Shown piece after piece: positions 1-11,317 of a DNA stretch of 64,000 bases. Under the pieces are notes generated by a model. The model was given only the letters and a program-made list of their open reading frames with translations. It did not search any database and was not told the origin of the DNA. The DNA is taken from contig CM075652.1 in the NCBI GenBank assembly GCA_037953625.1, positions 80,257,501-80,321,500 of the forward strand, written 5' to 3'. The translations under genes were made by a program, and so were the position numbers. The stretch comes from Crotalaria pallida (lineage: Eukaryota; Streptophyta; Magnoliopsida; Fabales; Fabaceae). The stretch's first letter is position 1, and each line of letters opens with the position of its first letter.

Positions 1-142
1 TAATTTCCTTGATGGATGTTAGAGCCAGACAACTAGTAACTAATGTGAAAGATTTTTTTATAAAGTTATGGACCTAAAAGCAATTTCATTAATTCCAGGA
101 ATTAAGGTGAAATTACAGTGTTTAATTGAGGAACTAAAGTTA
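1..142. other. Unclassified flanking DNA
   Basis: AT-rich sequence with no coding potential that I can see. It borders the A-rich tail of the LINE remnant (T-rich on this strand). Phrases such as 'ggacctaaaag' resemble non-coding repeat DNA, but I cannot assign a family. Confidence 0.4.
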
Positions 143-1491
143 CAATTTATTTATTTTTTTATTTTTTTTAAAGTTAAGATATGCATTTTATTTAATCAAA
201 CTCATTTACGTCAGGGTTTAGAAGAGGAATAAGAGTTGGAGGAACTTCCTCTAGCCAATACATATCTTTGAAAGAAAAAGCTAGCTTTGCAAGGTGCTCT
301 GCCACTGCATTATTTGTCCTTCTTGTGTACATCTTGCTGCATGATAAGAAGAGGTTCTGCATCTCTTTGCAGTCTGCAATAATCTCATGGAAATAAGCAT
401 GGGCTTTATCACCCCTTGAGTTTCAAACATTCAAAATCTGTATACAATCCGTCTTGAACTCCACTTTTGTTAGGCACAAATCACTTGCAAGTTCCATCGC
501 CCATCTTAACCCAAGAGCTTCAGCATGAGCTGGTGAGGAAACTTCGGGCATAAACTTTGTGGCTGCTGCAATTGGTTCACCATGTTAATCTCTAATGATG
601 ATTCCCAAACATGTGCCCATGTTTTGCTGAATAAATGCATCAAAATTTATCTTGTATGAATTTATTCTAGGTGGCTTCCATTGTGTAGCACAATCTGTCA
701 CCTGAGGCTTCAGGGTATCTTCTGGTTGCAATAAACCTGAGCTTGCCTTCTCCAAGACCTATTGACAACCTTGCCTGATGTTCTGAAAAAGCCATAAATT
801 TCTCCTTTGCCAAATTGCCCAGGCAGTGGTGAAAATAACAGCCGCCATATCATCATTCCACTTCTCTAATAGGTTGTCCAGCCAGTCAATAAAAGAGATA
901 AAAACACCAATTGAGCTTCTAATCGTAGCTGGGGAAGCAAAAGATTTGCAACACCTCAGGGCACTAAAAAAGAGCATGCATAACAGTCTCAACTCCCTCC
1001 CCACAAATTGGACAAATGGGATCAATAGCAATTCCTCTTTTCTTCAAGTTTGCCTTGACTGGTAGTATGCCGCTGCAAGCACGCTAGACAAAATCTTTGC
1101 ACCGAGACAAAACAGGTTTGCCATCCATATTTTCTGCCATACTAGTGTCGGTGGTCTGCTTGTGGAAGCTTTACCCGCACTTTCGAGCTCCATGAGGCAA
1201 TGATATCCCGGGCACACACAATATATTTGTCATCCTCTCTGTGTTTCCAAATTAATTTATCACCTTGTCTACGGTTGCTGAGTGGAAGTATGTGTCTTGA
1301 GATTCTATCCTCAAAAAGATTCCTTATTTTTTGAGTGTCCCAAGTGCATGTATTCTCATTTATCAGTTCAGCCACACACATTGTAGAGGAAGATTTATTG
1401 TACATGGCATGGGTTGCTGAGGAGTCTCGAATCCAATTGTCCTTGCCGTCACCAATTCACCAAATAGATCCATTGGAGATTAATTCCCTGG
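143..1491 (-). pseudogene. LINE (non-LTR retrotransposon) 3' remnant: zinc-binding and RNase H domains
   Basis: Read on the minus strand, 1490-1000 encodes the region after the reverse transcriptase of plant L1-type LINEs. It has an IGDGK-type motif, then a 'D-K-L-I-W' segment and the zinc-binding region with its cysteines. 720-205 encodes an RNase H-like domain: 'INFDAF' (first Asp), 'SPAHAEALGLRWAMELA' (Glu), 'FKTDCIQI' (Asp) and 'NNAVAEHLAKLAF' (C-terminal helix). There are several stops, for example after 'GIIIRD' and 'IQILNV', and frame changes near 1030-1140. A T-rich tract at about 143-175 is the complement of a 3' A-rich tail. The element was cut by insertion of TEK1 at 1491. No endonuclease or RT core is present, so this is a dead 5'-truncated fragment. 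The domain calls rest on motif recognition only. Confidence 0.75.
1487..1491. repeat. Target-site duplication of TEK1, left (CCTGG)
   Basis: CCTGG directly precedes the TGTAACACCC start of the left LTR and recurs at 14443-14447 after the right LTR. This fixes both element ends. Confidence 0.95.
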
Positions 1492-1787
1492 TGTAACACC
1501 CTAAAATTTAAATCTTCGATTAAGAATTTTAATTATATGTAATTATGTTAATTATCATGAAAATGCTTGCGTAATTATGTGTAATTGTGAAAATTGTAGT
1601 GTAATTATTTATAACTAAATAAGTAAAGGTGTGAAATTAATTAAGAAATAATTAGAAGGAATTATTTTATTAACTAAAATATTTCATTTTGGAGATATAA
1701 AGTTAATATCTAAAAAGGATTTGAGAAAAGAAATGAAATAAAATAAAATATCATAAGATCTTAAGATCTTTCCGGATCGGTATGCGC

Positions 1788-2999
1788 TAACCGGTTAGTG
1801 AGATGAGTAATCGGTTAGCGCGACTCTAAAGTCAAAAAAATGAGGCTGAAATTGCATGAAGCAATGAGTGGGGCCACGTTTTCACCTTAGGGAATTGCCA
1901 ACCATGCCTGAAAATTGTCATTCCACAACTTGTGGACGAAATTAACTGAGGTAAAGGTGAATTAATTTAATCTTCTCCATAAAAATCTCAAAACTCAACC
2001 TCATACACTTCAGTTTCATGTGTTTTCTGGTGTGACTGAGTTCTAGTTCGTTCTCCCTGTTCTTGTTCATAAACCCTCACAAATTCCATACCAAATCAAA
2101 GCTGGTTTACCCATCTTGAAGTAGGAACTGATCCCAATCGATTTGGTAAATCATAGAGCAAGTTCTAAGCATCACAACTTGACCCTTTGGTGCTGAAAAA
2201 CAGAGCACGAATCAGTCCTTGGAGCTCTCTTTCTTGATTCCGTTTGGTAAGCTCAGGCTACCTTTGAGTCTCCAATTTGTTTTAATCTCAAGTTCATGTA
2301 TCCTAGTTTGAATCCCAATCCTTAATCACGAGTTTATCTAGCTTATTGATGTGAAAATCTCTGATCAATACCCCCTGTTGAAACTGAAAACATGGTATTT
2401 CAGCTGAACCAAGCTTGCACCAAAAACGTGTTGAGCCTTTTCTCTTGCTTTCCAATCAGTCTTTAAAGCTTCAATAGGTAAGGGAGAAGATATTCATTTC
2501 ACTAGAATGATAGTTAATGGACTTGGAATGTATAAGAGCTTTACAAGCTCAAGGGCAAGTGTTTTGAAATGGGGTTTTGACTTGGAGGCCAAAATCAACA
2601 CTAAAACCAATTGGAACAAGTTTTATTATCTTAATATCATCTAAAGGAAAGCTGAACCTAGCTTATTTGACTCTGTATTTGATTTTGATAAGTCAAAGTG
2701 CTTAATATGGGTTTATATGCATATATGATGGATTGAACATGAATATTGTGCAATTGATGTTTGTATGTGGTTAAACATGTTTTAATATGTATAAATATGC
2801 TCTGTTGGTGGGTGATTATGATTTAAATGGAAGGATGCTTGAATTGAGGTTTAAAGAGGGCAATTTTTACATTGATGCTGCAGTATCTAACCGTTTACGA
2901 AGCCCTTTAACCGGTTAGACACTGTATTACAATTAAAGAGGGAAATTCAAATATCAAAGTTACAGTATCTAACCGGTTACTGCACATCCTTACAGGTTA
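1788..2999. repeat. TAACCGGTTA palindrome pairs, TEK1 5' LTR
   Basis: Three pairs of a 10-bp CG-centred palindrome: 1788 with 1808, 2888 with 2908, and 2970 with 2990. Members of each pair are exactly 20 bp apart, start to start. Some members carry one or two substitutions (2888-2897, 2990-2999). The 10-nt spacers differ between pairs. The right LTR has the same pairs. Confidence 0.85.
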
Positions 3000-3486
3000 G
3001 ACACTGAACAAAATTTTAAATAACTTCATCCTTTTTGTATTAATATTTTAATAACTTTATACTTAATTCTAACTTTTGGAAAATTGCCTTTTAACTTCAA
3101 TTTAAAAATATCTTTAGTATTTTCATGGAAGATATTGATTTGATAATTGTGATTGAAATCATGCATGGTGATGAGGAGTTAAGATAGGATGGTAGGAAAA
3201 GAGACATTCAATTTAATTAAATCGAATTCAGAATACGCAGAGATTAGGTTTATGACGGTGATACGTCGAATAACCGTGGGAATTAATTATAAGTAAAATA
3301 GTCCTATGATGAGTGGGTTCTGCAGGCTCGATGCAGGACAATTTTATGATAACTATAATTAATTTTGTCGATCTCTAGGGGTATTTTAGGGTTGCGGAGG
3401 ACGGTCTTTGGTATAAATTACAAATGAGTTGTAATTGTATTCTCGGTAGAAAGACTTTTACTCCCAGTTGCTTTTCCGAACTTAGT

Positions 3487-3602
3487 ATCGTTTGGTACGT
3501 TGTCGTCAAAGGTAAATGGATCATTTTGGTACGTTTTCGTTAAAACGTAAATTGAATCGTTTGGTACGTTTTCGATAAACGTAAATTGGATCGTTTGGTA
3601 CG
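3487..3602. repeat. LTR minisatellite of TEK1 (about 35-bp unit)
   Basis: Three to four diverged units built on TCGTTTGGTACGTT followed by a CGT-AAAC-type inverted half and 'gtaaattgga'. The array is cut by the solo LTR and resumes at 4904-4925. The right LTR carries the shorter version at 13223-13325. Confidence 0.75.
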
Positions 3603-4903
3603 TGTTGGATTACCGGCAAGTGTACCGGATCGGCAAGTAATATAGTCAATAAGACCAGATATCGTCCCACAGGGATTGCAAATTGTTCAATTAATTCTCA
3701 CCAAAGAGTAGTTAGAAGCGAAATCTATAAGTTTCTAATTAATTAATTAATTAAGATTGAATTGGAATAAAATAAAAATAGAAATTAAATAAAAGTGTTG
3801 AGCAATTTAAGAAAATGAGTTAGGAACGTGGTTTCATTGTAGGCGTTGTTTATTTATCATGAATCTCTGTTTTTCTCTAAATCAAGAACAAATTCCTAAG
3901 GTATTAATTACTAGATTCCTCTTGTGCAATTACTGTTTATTATTCAATTTGGTAACCCTTAATCCCTTAAGTGATTATATTAAACCATTGAATAACCATT
4001 AATTAAAACAGTGGAATTTATAACAAGTTATATAATTACCCAAAAGTATCCCTACGAGTTGAATAATTATATTGTTTGATTGAAGGCCTATTCTAATTCC
4101 CAATCACCCAATTGAAGAATTAGAGATCCAAAACATAGATTAGCTACATCCACGCATAACAGTGAAAATACAATCAAACACTTGATTTAGAAACAGAAAA
4201 ACATCAATTCATGAAATCAATAAACTAATCCATGCAAATCCACCAATTCCTAACACGGGGGTTTCAGTTACACATTGAGAAAATAAGAACAGAAACAATA
4301 GAAGAGTAATCCATAATCATAGACAATTAGGATTACCGCGAAGAGATCTTCAATCTTCCAATCTCCAATCTTCTTCTCCTCTAAAGCTCTCCAAAGTCAT
4401 GTAATCTCCCTCTCTAAAAGCTGCTAACCTAATTCTAATCCTAGAATAAATATATATTTACAAAACCTAGACAAATCCCTCAAAAACGCATCAGAATTTG
4501 GCCCAATTGGGCCTGGACGAACACTGCGCGCCTGGGCGCCAAAGGTTCCACGCCTGGGCGCGCCAGTCTGGTTGGTGGTGCCTTAACGTGGTGCGCACGC
4601 CTGGGCGCCCCAGCCTGGGCGCCTCTGCGTGTGACACCTGGTCTGACTTCGTTTCGCTCCGTTCTTGCACCATTTTCAAGGTCCTTTTTTCCTCTTTTCA
4701 GTTCCATAATTATTTTCTTCAATTAAGCTCCAAAAGTACCTGAAACAGACCCAAAACGGATCAAAACATTCAAGGGATTCTAATTTAATAACAAAATCCT
4801 AAAACTAATGAAAACGTCATAAATTTACAAGAGAAACAAGCCAAATCCATAGTAAAAGGGAGTCTAAATCATGCTCAAAACATCATATATTAGACCCAAA
4901 TCA
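3603..4903. mobile_element. ATHs: solo LTR inside the TEK1 5' LTR
   Basis: 1301 bp starting TGTTGGAT and ending AAATCA, with perfect 5-bp duplications GTACG at 3598-3602 and 4904-4908. The right TEK1 LTR is continuous here, which proves insertion. There is no internal region, so it is a solo LTR left by LTR-LTR recombination. The start (a 'ccggatcggcaagtaat' phrase, then 'atcgtcccacagggat') resembles the layout of the ATH1 LTR, so an Athila/Tat-type origin, probably minus-strand, is likely but not proved. A GC-rich block at 4528-4625 carries four copies of GCCTGGGCGC. The GC-rich small frames at 4480-4743 overlap each other on both strands and do not look coding. Confidence 0.9.
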
Positions 4904-5171
4904 GTACGTTCTCGATAAACGTAAATTCCTAAGTTCACTATATTCTTGGAATATCCCTAAGAAGGTTGCATTAAACATACGCATTGCACATGCATTAGAA
5001 AACATACATCATTGTTTGATAATTATTGTACGATTAATTGAGTTTGCTTATATGTTTATGTGACTTTAATTGCTAATTGAATACTTGTGTTTGTTTATTC
5101 TTTGCCTATTTAATTATTCATTTGTACGTGAATGACACTGTCTTACTCCCTTTGCCCTAATTGTTTGTTAG

Positions 5172-5577
5172 GTGATGTATCCCGTGAGAGGGGAATGGGA
5201 GTATGAGGAGCGTAGAGCCACCTTCGAGGGGGAGGTGGAATTGATATTCCGCCATCCGAATCCCCTGGCCTATATGTGTCCTTGTTGGTTCCGCATATCT
5301 ATGATATATGCCCAGCATGTACCTCCCGCATTTACTTATCGACATGGCACTCCAATACCCCAGCCTTCGGTCGTCGTTCACATTTTCGTTTCAGGCCAGC
5401 TACTCCCGCTCGCACTCCTCATGAGAGAGTTGCACCGGAAGATCCTTCTCGTCCAGGTCCATCTCGTATTGTGAGGTTCGCCCCATCACTAGAGCATGTG
5501 CCTGGTGCTAGGGTACAACTTCCTGTGGTTCAGGTCGACTCTGAGGAGGAAGAGGATCCCGATGAGGGTGAGAGTTA
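5172..5577 (+). pseudogene. LTR-encoded conserved ORF, TEK1 5' LTR copy (frameshifted)
   Basis: Starts directly after the acceptor-like TTAG with GTGATG (ATG at 5175). The first frame encodes 'RGEWEYEERRATFEGEVEL' and 'HPNPLAY', then 'PPAFTYRHGT'. A one-base shift near 5360 moves the rest, including 'HERVAPEDPSRPGPSR' and an acidic 'DSEEEEDPDEGES' tail, into another frame that stops at 5578. Relative to the right LTR this copy lacks about 27 bp between two ATG repeats at the start. Similar proteins sit at the same place in TEK2 and TEK3. Function unknown. Confidence 0.6.
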
Positions 5578-6019
5578 GCCAGCTGGAGACGACGACGCAC
5601 AGACTGGGAGGGAGAGCAATCAGGTGGTTCCTTCTACCGGGAGCCAATGGATGGTCTATGAGCCGTGAGGCCATATGCTAGGTTTATATCATTAGTATGA
5701 GGACTTAGTATTATTATAGAGTTTTGTTGGACCGCTCTGAGTTACACTTTTATATATGTATAAGTGCACTAAAAGAAATTAGCCAACTCAGAGTTACGAA
5801 GCAGTATCATTTTTGGATGAAATTATGTAAAATGATGTAAATTATTGAGAAACTCTTTATGTGAATAGTAAGAGAAGCACTTATGTATTAATCTTGGATT
5901 TAAATTATATCGCATTTTCATAGATTTTCATCAGGCATCAACACTTATAAAAGAAAATCCAATAATCAAATGTGTTTTTCATAATATAATTGGATATAAA
6001 TATTAGGTCGTTACACTTA

Positions 6020-6031
6020 TGGTATCAGAGC
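6020..6031 (+). other. Primer-binding site (tRNA-iMet) of TEK1
   Basis: TGGTATCAGAGC starts 4 bp after the 5' LTR end and is complementary to the 3' end of plant initiator methionine tRNA. It primes minus-strand DNA synthesis in these elements. Confidence 0.92.
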
Positions 6032-6153
6032 AATGGTCCCGACTCTTGGCTTTGGAGTATGGCCTTACATACTAACCGCTAGCATAAGTCTGTCCTAGTA
6101 GAGGTGTTTAGTACTAAGATTTTTGTTTAACTCAGTTCACAGTGCAGGTTACT

Positions 6154-7335
6154 ATGGCTGCTAGAAACAATAATAAAATTGCTGAGGCATTAGATCGAAT
6201 CTCGAGAGTGTTCGAGAATATGCAACAACGCCCTATAGAACAGCAACCACCTAGAAACCCTGTTCCAGCTGAATTTCAAGGCATTTCAGAATTTCGCCAT
6301 TGTGATGCGCCAAAGTTTGGAGGAGGTCATCACCCGGATAAGGCACAAAAGTGGATTCGTGAATTGGAAAAGATTTTTCGGACCATGAATTGTAGTGATG
6401 ATCAAAGGGTGACTTTTGCTACCTATGTGCTGACTGATGAAGCCGAGGACTGGTGGAATCATACCTCTCAACTCCTAGCTGCTGAAGGAAGAGTTGTGAC
6501 TTGGAATACTTTCGTAGAGAAATTCTTCGAAAGATATTTCCCTGAAGACGTAATGAGGAAAAAAGAAATTGAATTTATTAAGTTGACTCAAGGGGACATG
6601 ACAGTAGGAGAGTATGCTGCTAAGTTTGAGGAACTAAGCAAGTATTCTCCATACTACCATCATAACCCTGGTGAGCGTTCGAAGTGCATTAAGTTTGAAG
6701 ACGGGTTAAGACCTGATTTGAAGTCTGCTTTCGGATATCAAGATATTCGAAGTTTTCCAGCTCTGGTGAACAAATGTAAAATATATGAAGCAAATAAGAA
6801 AGTTGAAGAAGAGTTTGTGCGAGCTAGAAGAAATCAACAAGGTTTTGGACCACAACGTCATAAGGGTAAGAATCAGCACGGTAAAGGACCTTACCATCAC
6901 AAGAACAAAGGTAAAGCGGAAGCGGAAGTCAAAAGCCCAGCTCCTTTGTGTGACAAGTGTAAGAGGCACCATTTTGGGTCAACTTGCTGGACTACCAGGA
7001 CCCTTATTTGCTACAATTGTGGAAAGCCTGTCCACATCTCTCGTCATTGTAAGGATCCAAGAAAGGTAGAATCTAGGAATTTAGACAAGAAACCAACCAG
7101 TTATGGAAGAGTCTTTACTCTTAGTGCTGTTGAAGCTAGCCAATCTAAAAATCTTGTTCAAGGTAACTTTCTTTTAAATGACCAACCTCGTAACATTTTG
7201 TTTAATTCTGGAGCCACACATTCATTTGTTTCATATGATTGTGCTAATCGATTAAATTTAACCATAATCGATACACCCTATAAACTTGAAGTGTTTACCC
7301 CTACCAATCAGGTAGTAGTTAGTAGTTACCTCTAA
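6154..7335 (+). pseudogene. gag: TEK1 gag and start of protease
   Basis: The frame opens with ATG at 6154 (M-A-A-R-N) and runs to 7335. It has the retrotransposon gag core ('AEDWWNHTSQLLAAEGRVVTW', 'YFPEDVMRKKEIEF', 'GDMTVGEYAAKFEELSKYSP'), a basic linker, and a CX2CX4HX4C zinc knuckle (CYNCGKPVHISRHC) near residue 285. The protease follows, but its active-site motif reads F-N-S-G-A-T where D-S/T-G is expected, so the catalytic Asp is replaced by Asn. A small indel around 7320-7330 shifts the frame and gives an early stop, and a TGA follows near 7370 in the other frame. Gag packages the RNA into particles; the protease would mature Gag-Pol. Dead copy. Confidence 0.9.
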
Positions 7336-10300
7336 AGCCTGTTTGAATTGCACCATCAAGATATTAGATTGAATAACCAAAGTAGACCTCATTTGTTTGC
7401 CTCTATCACAACTAGATGTTATCTTGGAAATGGATTGGATGTCCAAGAACCAAGTGCTCATTGACTGTGATAGAAAAACCATTGCCTATTGTGATGCGAT
7501 AATCGAAGGGTGCATCAAGTTGTTTTGTGCAAAGGTAGAAAAGGAAGTGAGGATTGAGGATGTTCTTTTGATAAGGAATTTTCCCGAAGTCTTCCCAGAA
7601 GAAGTACCAGGATTGCCACCTAAGCATGAAATTGAGTTTAGCATCGAGTTAATTCCTGGAACTGGTTCGATCTCAATTGCACCTTATCGAATGGCGCCAC
7701 CCGAGATGGCTGAGTTAAAGAAGCAAATAGAAGATCTTTTGCAGAAGCAATTTATCAGGCCGAGTGTCTCTCCTTGGGGTGCACCGGTATTGTTTGTTAA
7801 GAAGAAAGATGGAAGCATGAGGATGTGCGTGGATTATCGGCAATTAAATAATGTCACAGTTAAGAATAAATACCCATTGCCGACAATCGACGATTTAATG
7901 GACCAAGTTAGAGGAGCTGCAATTTTCTCTAAAATCAATCTGAGGTCTGGGTACCATCAGATTCAAGTCCGAGAAGAGGATACTCCCAAGACGACATTTC
8001 GGTCCCCATATGCTCACTATGAGTATGTAGTGATGTCGTTTGGACTAACCAATGCTCCTGCAGTATTTATGGACTACATGAATAGATTCTTCCGACCCTA
8101 TCTTGATTCTTTTGTAGTGGTATTGATTGACGATATACCAATCTACTCAAAGAATCTGGAAGAACATGCTGCCCACCTTCAAATGGTGTTAGAAGTGTTG
8201 AAGGAAAAACAACTGTATGCCAAATTCTTGAAGTGTGAATTTTGGTTGGAGAAGATTAACTTCTTAGGGCATGTAATCTCAAAAGATAGAATAGCAGTGG
8301 ATCCAGCTAAAGTTGAAGCTGTGCTGAAATGGGAAAGGCCCAAGTTGGTTACAGAAGTGCGTAGTTTCTTGGAATTAGCTAGATATTATAGAAGGTTCAT
8401 TGAAGGATTTTCGAAGATTGCTCTTCCTATGACGCGTTTGACTCGTAAAGAGCAACCCTTTGTCTGGGACAATAAGTGTGAGAATAGTTTCCAGACCTTG
8501 AAGGAAAGATTGGCATCATCTCCTGTATCAATATTGCCTGATCCACATAAAGTTTTGAGGTATTCTGTGACGCGTCAAAACACGGATTAGGATGTGTACT
8601 GATGCAAGAGGGTAAAGTTGTTGCTTACGCATCAAGGCAGTTGAAGACGCATGAAGAAAATTATCATACAATGACTTGGAATTGGCTGCGATAGTGTTTG
8701 CATTGAAGATTTGGAGACACTATCTTTATGGAACTACATTCCAAGTATTCAGTGATCATAAGAGTTTGAAATACCTCTTCGACCAGAAGGAGCTCAACAT
8801 GAGGCAGCGTCGTTGGATGGAATTTTTAAAGGATTATGATTTAGAGCTTCATTATCATCCCGAAAAAGCAAACGTGGTAGTTGATGCGTTGAGCTGAAAG
8901 ACCCTTCATATGAGTGCTATGATGGTCAAGGAGATGGCACTAATCGAAGAGTTCAGAGATTTGAGTTTAGTGATGCAATTGGAAGAGAGAAGCTTCAGAT
9001 TGGGAATGTTGCAGATTACTAATGAGTTTTTAACCCAAATCAGTGAAATGCAACAAAGAGACATAGAACTCCAAGAGAAGAAGAAGTTGTCAACCGAAGG
9101 AAAAGAACCAGACTTTCAAGTTGGATCAGATGGAATCCTTCGATTCAAAGGACGAATTTGCATTCCGAATGATCATCAATTGAGAAGAATGATTTTGGAC
9201 GAAGCACACAAAAGTAAGATGAGTATTCATCCAAGAACAACCAAGATGTACTAGGATTTGAAGAAGATATTCTGGTGGTCGGGATTAAAGAAAGATGTAG
9301 CTTGTTATGTCGCATCTTGTCTGATTTGTCAAAAGGCAAAGATCGAACATAAGAAACCTGGTGGAGAACTAAAACCTTTGGAGATTCCCCAATGGAAATG
9401 GGATAGCATCTCTATGGATTTTGTATCTGGATTGCCTAGAACTTCGTCGGGTTATGACGCTATTTGGGTAGTCGTAGATAGATTATCCAAATCGGCGCAT
9501 TTCATCCCGGTAAATATGCAAAATTCTTCGGAGAAGCTAACTCAACTTTACATAAAGGAAATTGTCTGTTTGCATGGTACACCATCCAATATTGTCTCGG
9601 ATCGAGATCTAAGGTTTACTTCAAGATTCTGGCAAAGTTTGCATAAAGCTTTGGGAACGAAGCTGAGTTTGAGTTCTGCTTATCATCTGCAAACAGATGG
9701 GCAGTCGGAAAGGACCATTCGGACATTAGAGGATCTTCTAAGGACTTGTATCCTGGAATACCAAGAAAATTGGGAACAGTTGTTGCCGTTAGTGGAATTC
9801 ACCTACAAAAATAGCTACCATGCAAGTATTGGAATGGCACTGTTTGAAGTGTTATATGGAAGGATGTGTCAAACCCCACTATACTGGTTTCAAGTGGGGG
9901 AGAACTCAATTATTGGTCCCGACATTGTGCAAGAGACCACAAAGAAGATCAAGATAATTCAGGACAAGATGAAGGCAGCCCAAAGTCGCCAGAAAAGCTA
10001 TGTTGACCGAAGAAGTGATTCTTTAGAGTTCAGAGAGGGTGACCACGTATTCTAGAAGGTGGTCCCAACAAAAGGAATTGGTCGCTTCTCAAGCCAAAGA
10101 AGCTTTCGCCAAAATTTGTTAGACCATATCTAATCCTGAAAAGAGTAGGTCCAGTCGCCTACCAGATTGCTTTACCCTTTTCTCTTTCCAATCTTCACGA
10201 TGTTTTTCATGTCTCACAATTTCGGAAGTATGTGCATCACCCTAACCTGTAGTTCAAATTCAACCAGATATTCAACCGATCAAGGAAAATCTCACTTTTG

Positions 10301-10458
10301 AGACTGGCCCTATGCGAATCGAAGATCGGAGAATAAACCAGCTTAGAGGAAAAGAAATTTCGTTAGTTAGAGTTTTGTGGAATCGAGGCGATGTGTCTGA
10401 GACAACTTGGGAATTAGAAGATCGTATACGTAGAGAGTATCCTCAGTTGTTTGAGTAA
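7336..10458 (+). pseudogene. pol: TEK1 pol: RT, RNase H, integrase, chromodomain (multiply broken)
   Basis: RT with its catalytic region 'VVVLIDDIPIYS' lies in the open frame 7397-8590. RNase H follows ('FSDHKSLKYLFDQKELNMRQRRWMEFLKDYD'), then the integrase HHCC region ('VASCLICQK'), the core with 'MDFVSGLPRT', 'SDRDLRFTSRFW' and 'QTDGQSERT', and a C-terminal chromodomain at about 10311-10455 ending E-Y-P-Q-L-F-E-stop. Breaks: a frameshift with a TGA near 7325-7372, one-base losses near 8554 and 8665, TGA at 8895, TAG at 9252, TAG near 10053 and a frameshift between 10053 and 10311. Integrase inserts the cDNA; chromodomains of this type guide chromoviruses toward heterochromatin (family knowledge). 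Clearly inactive. Confidence 0.9.
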
Positions 10459-10462
10459 GTTT

Positions 10463-10500
10463 GAATTTCGGGGACGAAATTCCTGTCAGTGAGGGAGAAA
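10463..10500 (+). promoter_or_regulatory. 3' hairpin and polypurine tract of TEK1
   Basis: 10463-10482 is a perfect 8-bp inverted repeat, GAATTTCG and CGAAATTC, around GGGA. It is followed by the purine-rich GAGGGAGAAA (10491-10500) directly before the right LTR. The tract primes plus-strand synthesis. Confidence 0.8.
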
Positions 10501-10543
10501 TGTAACACCCTAAAATTTAAATCCCCGATTAATAATTATAATT

Positions 10544-10820
10544 GAGTAATTGGTCAGATTGGTCCCTGACTTTGTAGGCATCGGTCAAGTTAGTCCCTGA
10601 CTTTATCGAAATAGCAATGTAGTCCCTGAGATAGGAGAACGTCAATCAAATTAGTCCCTGCCGTCACTATCATAGGGATGTAATTGCTTTAAAATGGGAT
10701 AAAAACAGGAACGTATGTGAATTAAAATGCTATCTCAGGGACTAAATTGCTATTCCGATAAAGTCAGGGACTAACTTGATCGACGCCTACAAAGTCAGGG
10801 ACCAATTTGACTAATTACTC
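10544..10820. mobile_element. MITE-1 (Mutator-like)
   Basis: 277 bp with imperfect terminal inverted repeats of about 90 bp beginning GAGTAATTGGTCA and ending TGACTAATTACTC. Flanked by the 10-bp duplication AATTATAATT (10534-10543 and 10821-10830). Absent from the left LTR. The arms contain repeated 'gtccctga' phrases. No coding capacity. The duplication length points to Mutator-like mobilisation. Confidence 0.88.
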
Positions 10821-10871
10821 AATTATAATTATATGTAATTATGTTAATTATCATGAAAATGATAGCATAAT

Positions 10872-11317
10872 GAGTTAATAGTCACTTAGGTCCCCGAAAG
10901 ATACCTGTGGAATTAGTTAGGTCCCTGAAAGATTAGTGTAATCTCTTAAACCACCCAAAGATCATTTTGGAATCAGTTAGATCCCTGAAAGATTTGTGGA
11001 ATCTCTTAAACCCCCAAATATCAATTTGGCATCACATTAGTCCCCCCATGAGGGACCTAACAGAATCCTATGTGACACATTTAATGCTTTTTTGGCCCAA
11101 ACGTGGTACCTTCTTAACATTCCAACATCGCATTGGGGCCGACAAAGCATTTAACGTGCCACGTAGAATTGCATCAATTCCATCCTGACAAAATTGAATG
11201 GGGGGGACTAATGTGACGCCAAAATGATCTTTGAGGGGTTTAAGAGATTCCACAAATCTTTCAGGGACGTAACTGATTCCACAGGTATCTTTCGGGGACC
11301 TATGTGACTATTAACTC
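10872..11317. mobile_element. MITE-2 (Mutator-like)
   Basis: 446 bp, terminal inverted repeats beginning GAGTTAATAGTCAC with about 100 bp of imperfect pairing, 9-bp duplication TAGCATAAT at 10863-10871 and 11318-11326. Absent from the left LTR. Small open frames inside (10967-11253, both strands) follow from the inverted repeats and are not genes. Confidence 0.88.

Larger units (their letters stand above)
2478..5171 (+). other. Predicted LTR-resident intron, TEK1 5' LTR
   Basis: The donor ATAG|GTAAGGG is at 2478. The acceptor is a pyrimidine-rich stretch ending TTAG at 5170-5171. Without the solo LTR and its duplicated GTACG the span is about 1.39 kb, close to the 1353 bp in the right LTR. 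Splicing is inferred only from signal sequences and their recurrence at the same places in other Tekay LTRs here. Confidence 0.5.
1492..6015 (+). repeat. TEK1 5' LTR, interrupted by a solo LTR
   Basis: 4524 bp including the inserted solo LTR (3603-4903) and one copy of its duplication; about 3.2 kb without them. Order along the LTR: an AT-rich start, a palindrome pair (1788-1817), a TATA-like 'ccataaaaat' near 1978 with a C/A-rich leader, a splice-donor-like AG|GTAAGG (2478), palindrome pairs (2888-2999), a roughly 35-bp minisatellite (3487-3602 and 4904-4925), an acceptor-like TTAG (5170-5171), and an ORF starting at 5172. Confidence 0.92.

Noticed and set aside
4480..4743. Frames on both strands in the GC-rich part of the ATHs solo LTR
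   Set aside because: Composition effect of the repeated GCCTGGGCGC motif; no similarity between strands or to known proteins.
10967..11253. Small frames on both strands inside MITE-2
   Set aside because: They come from its inverted-repeat arms; the MITE is non-coding.
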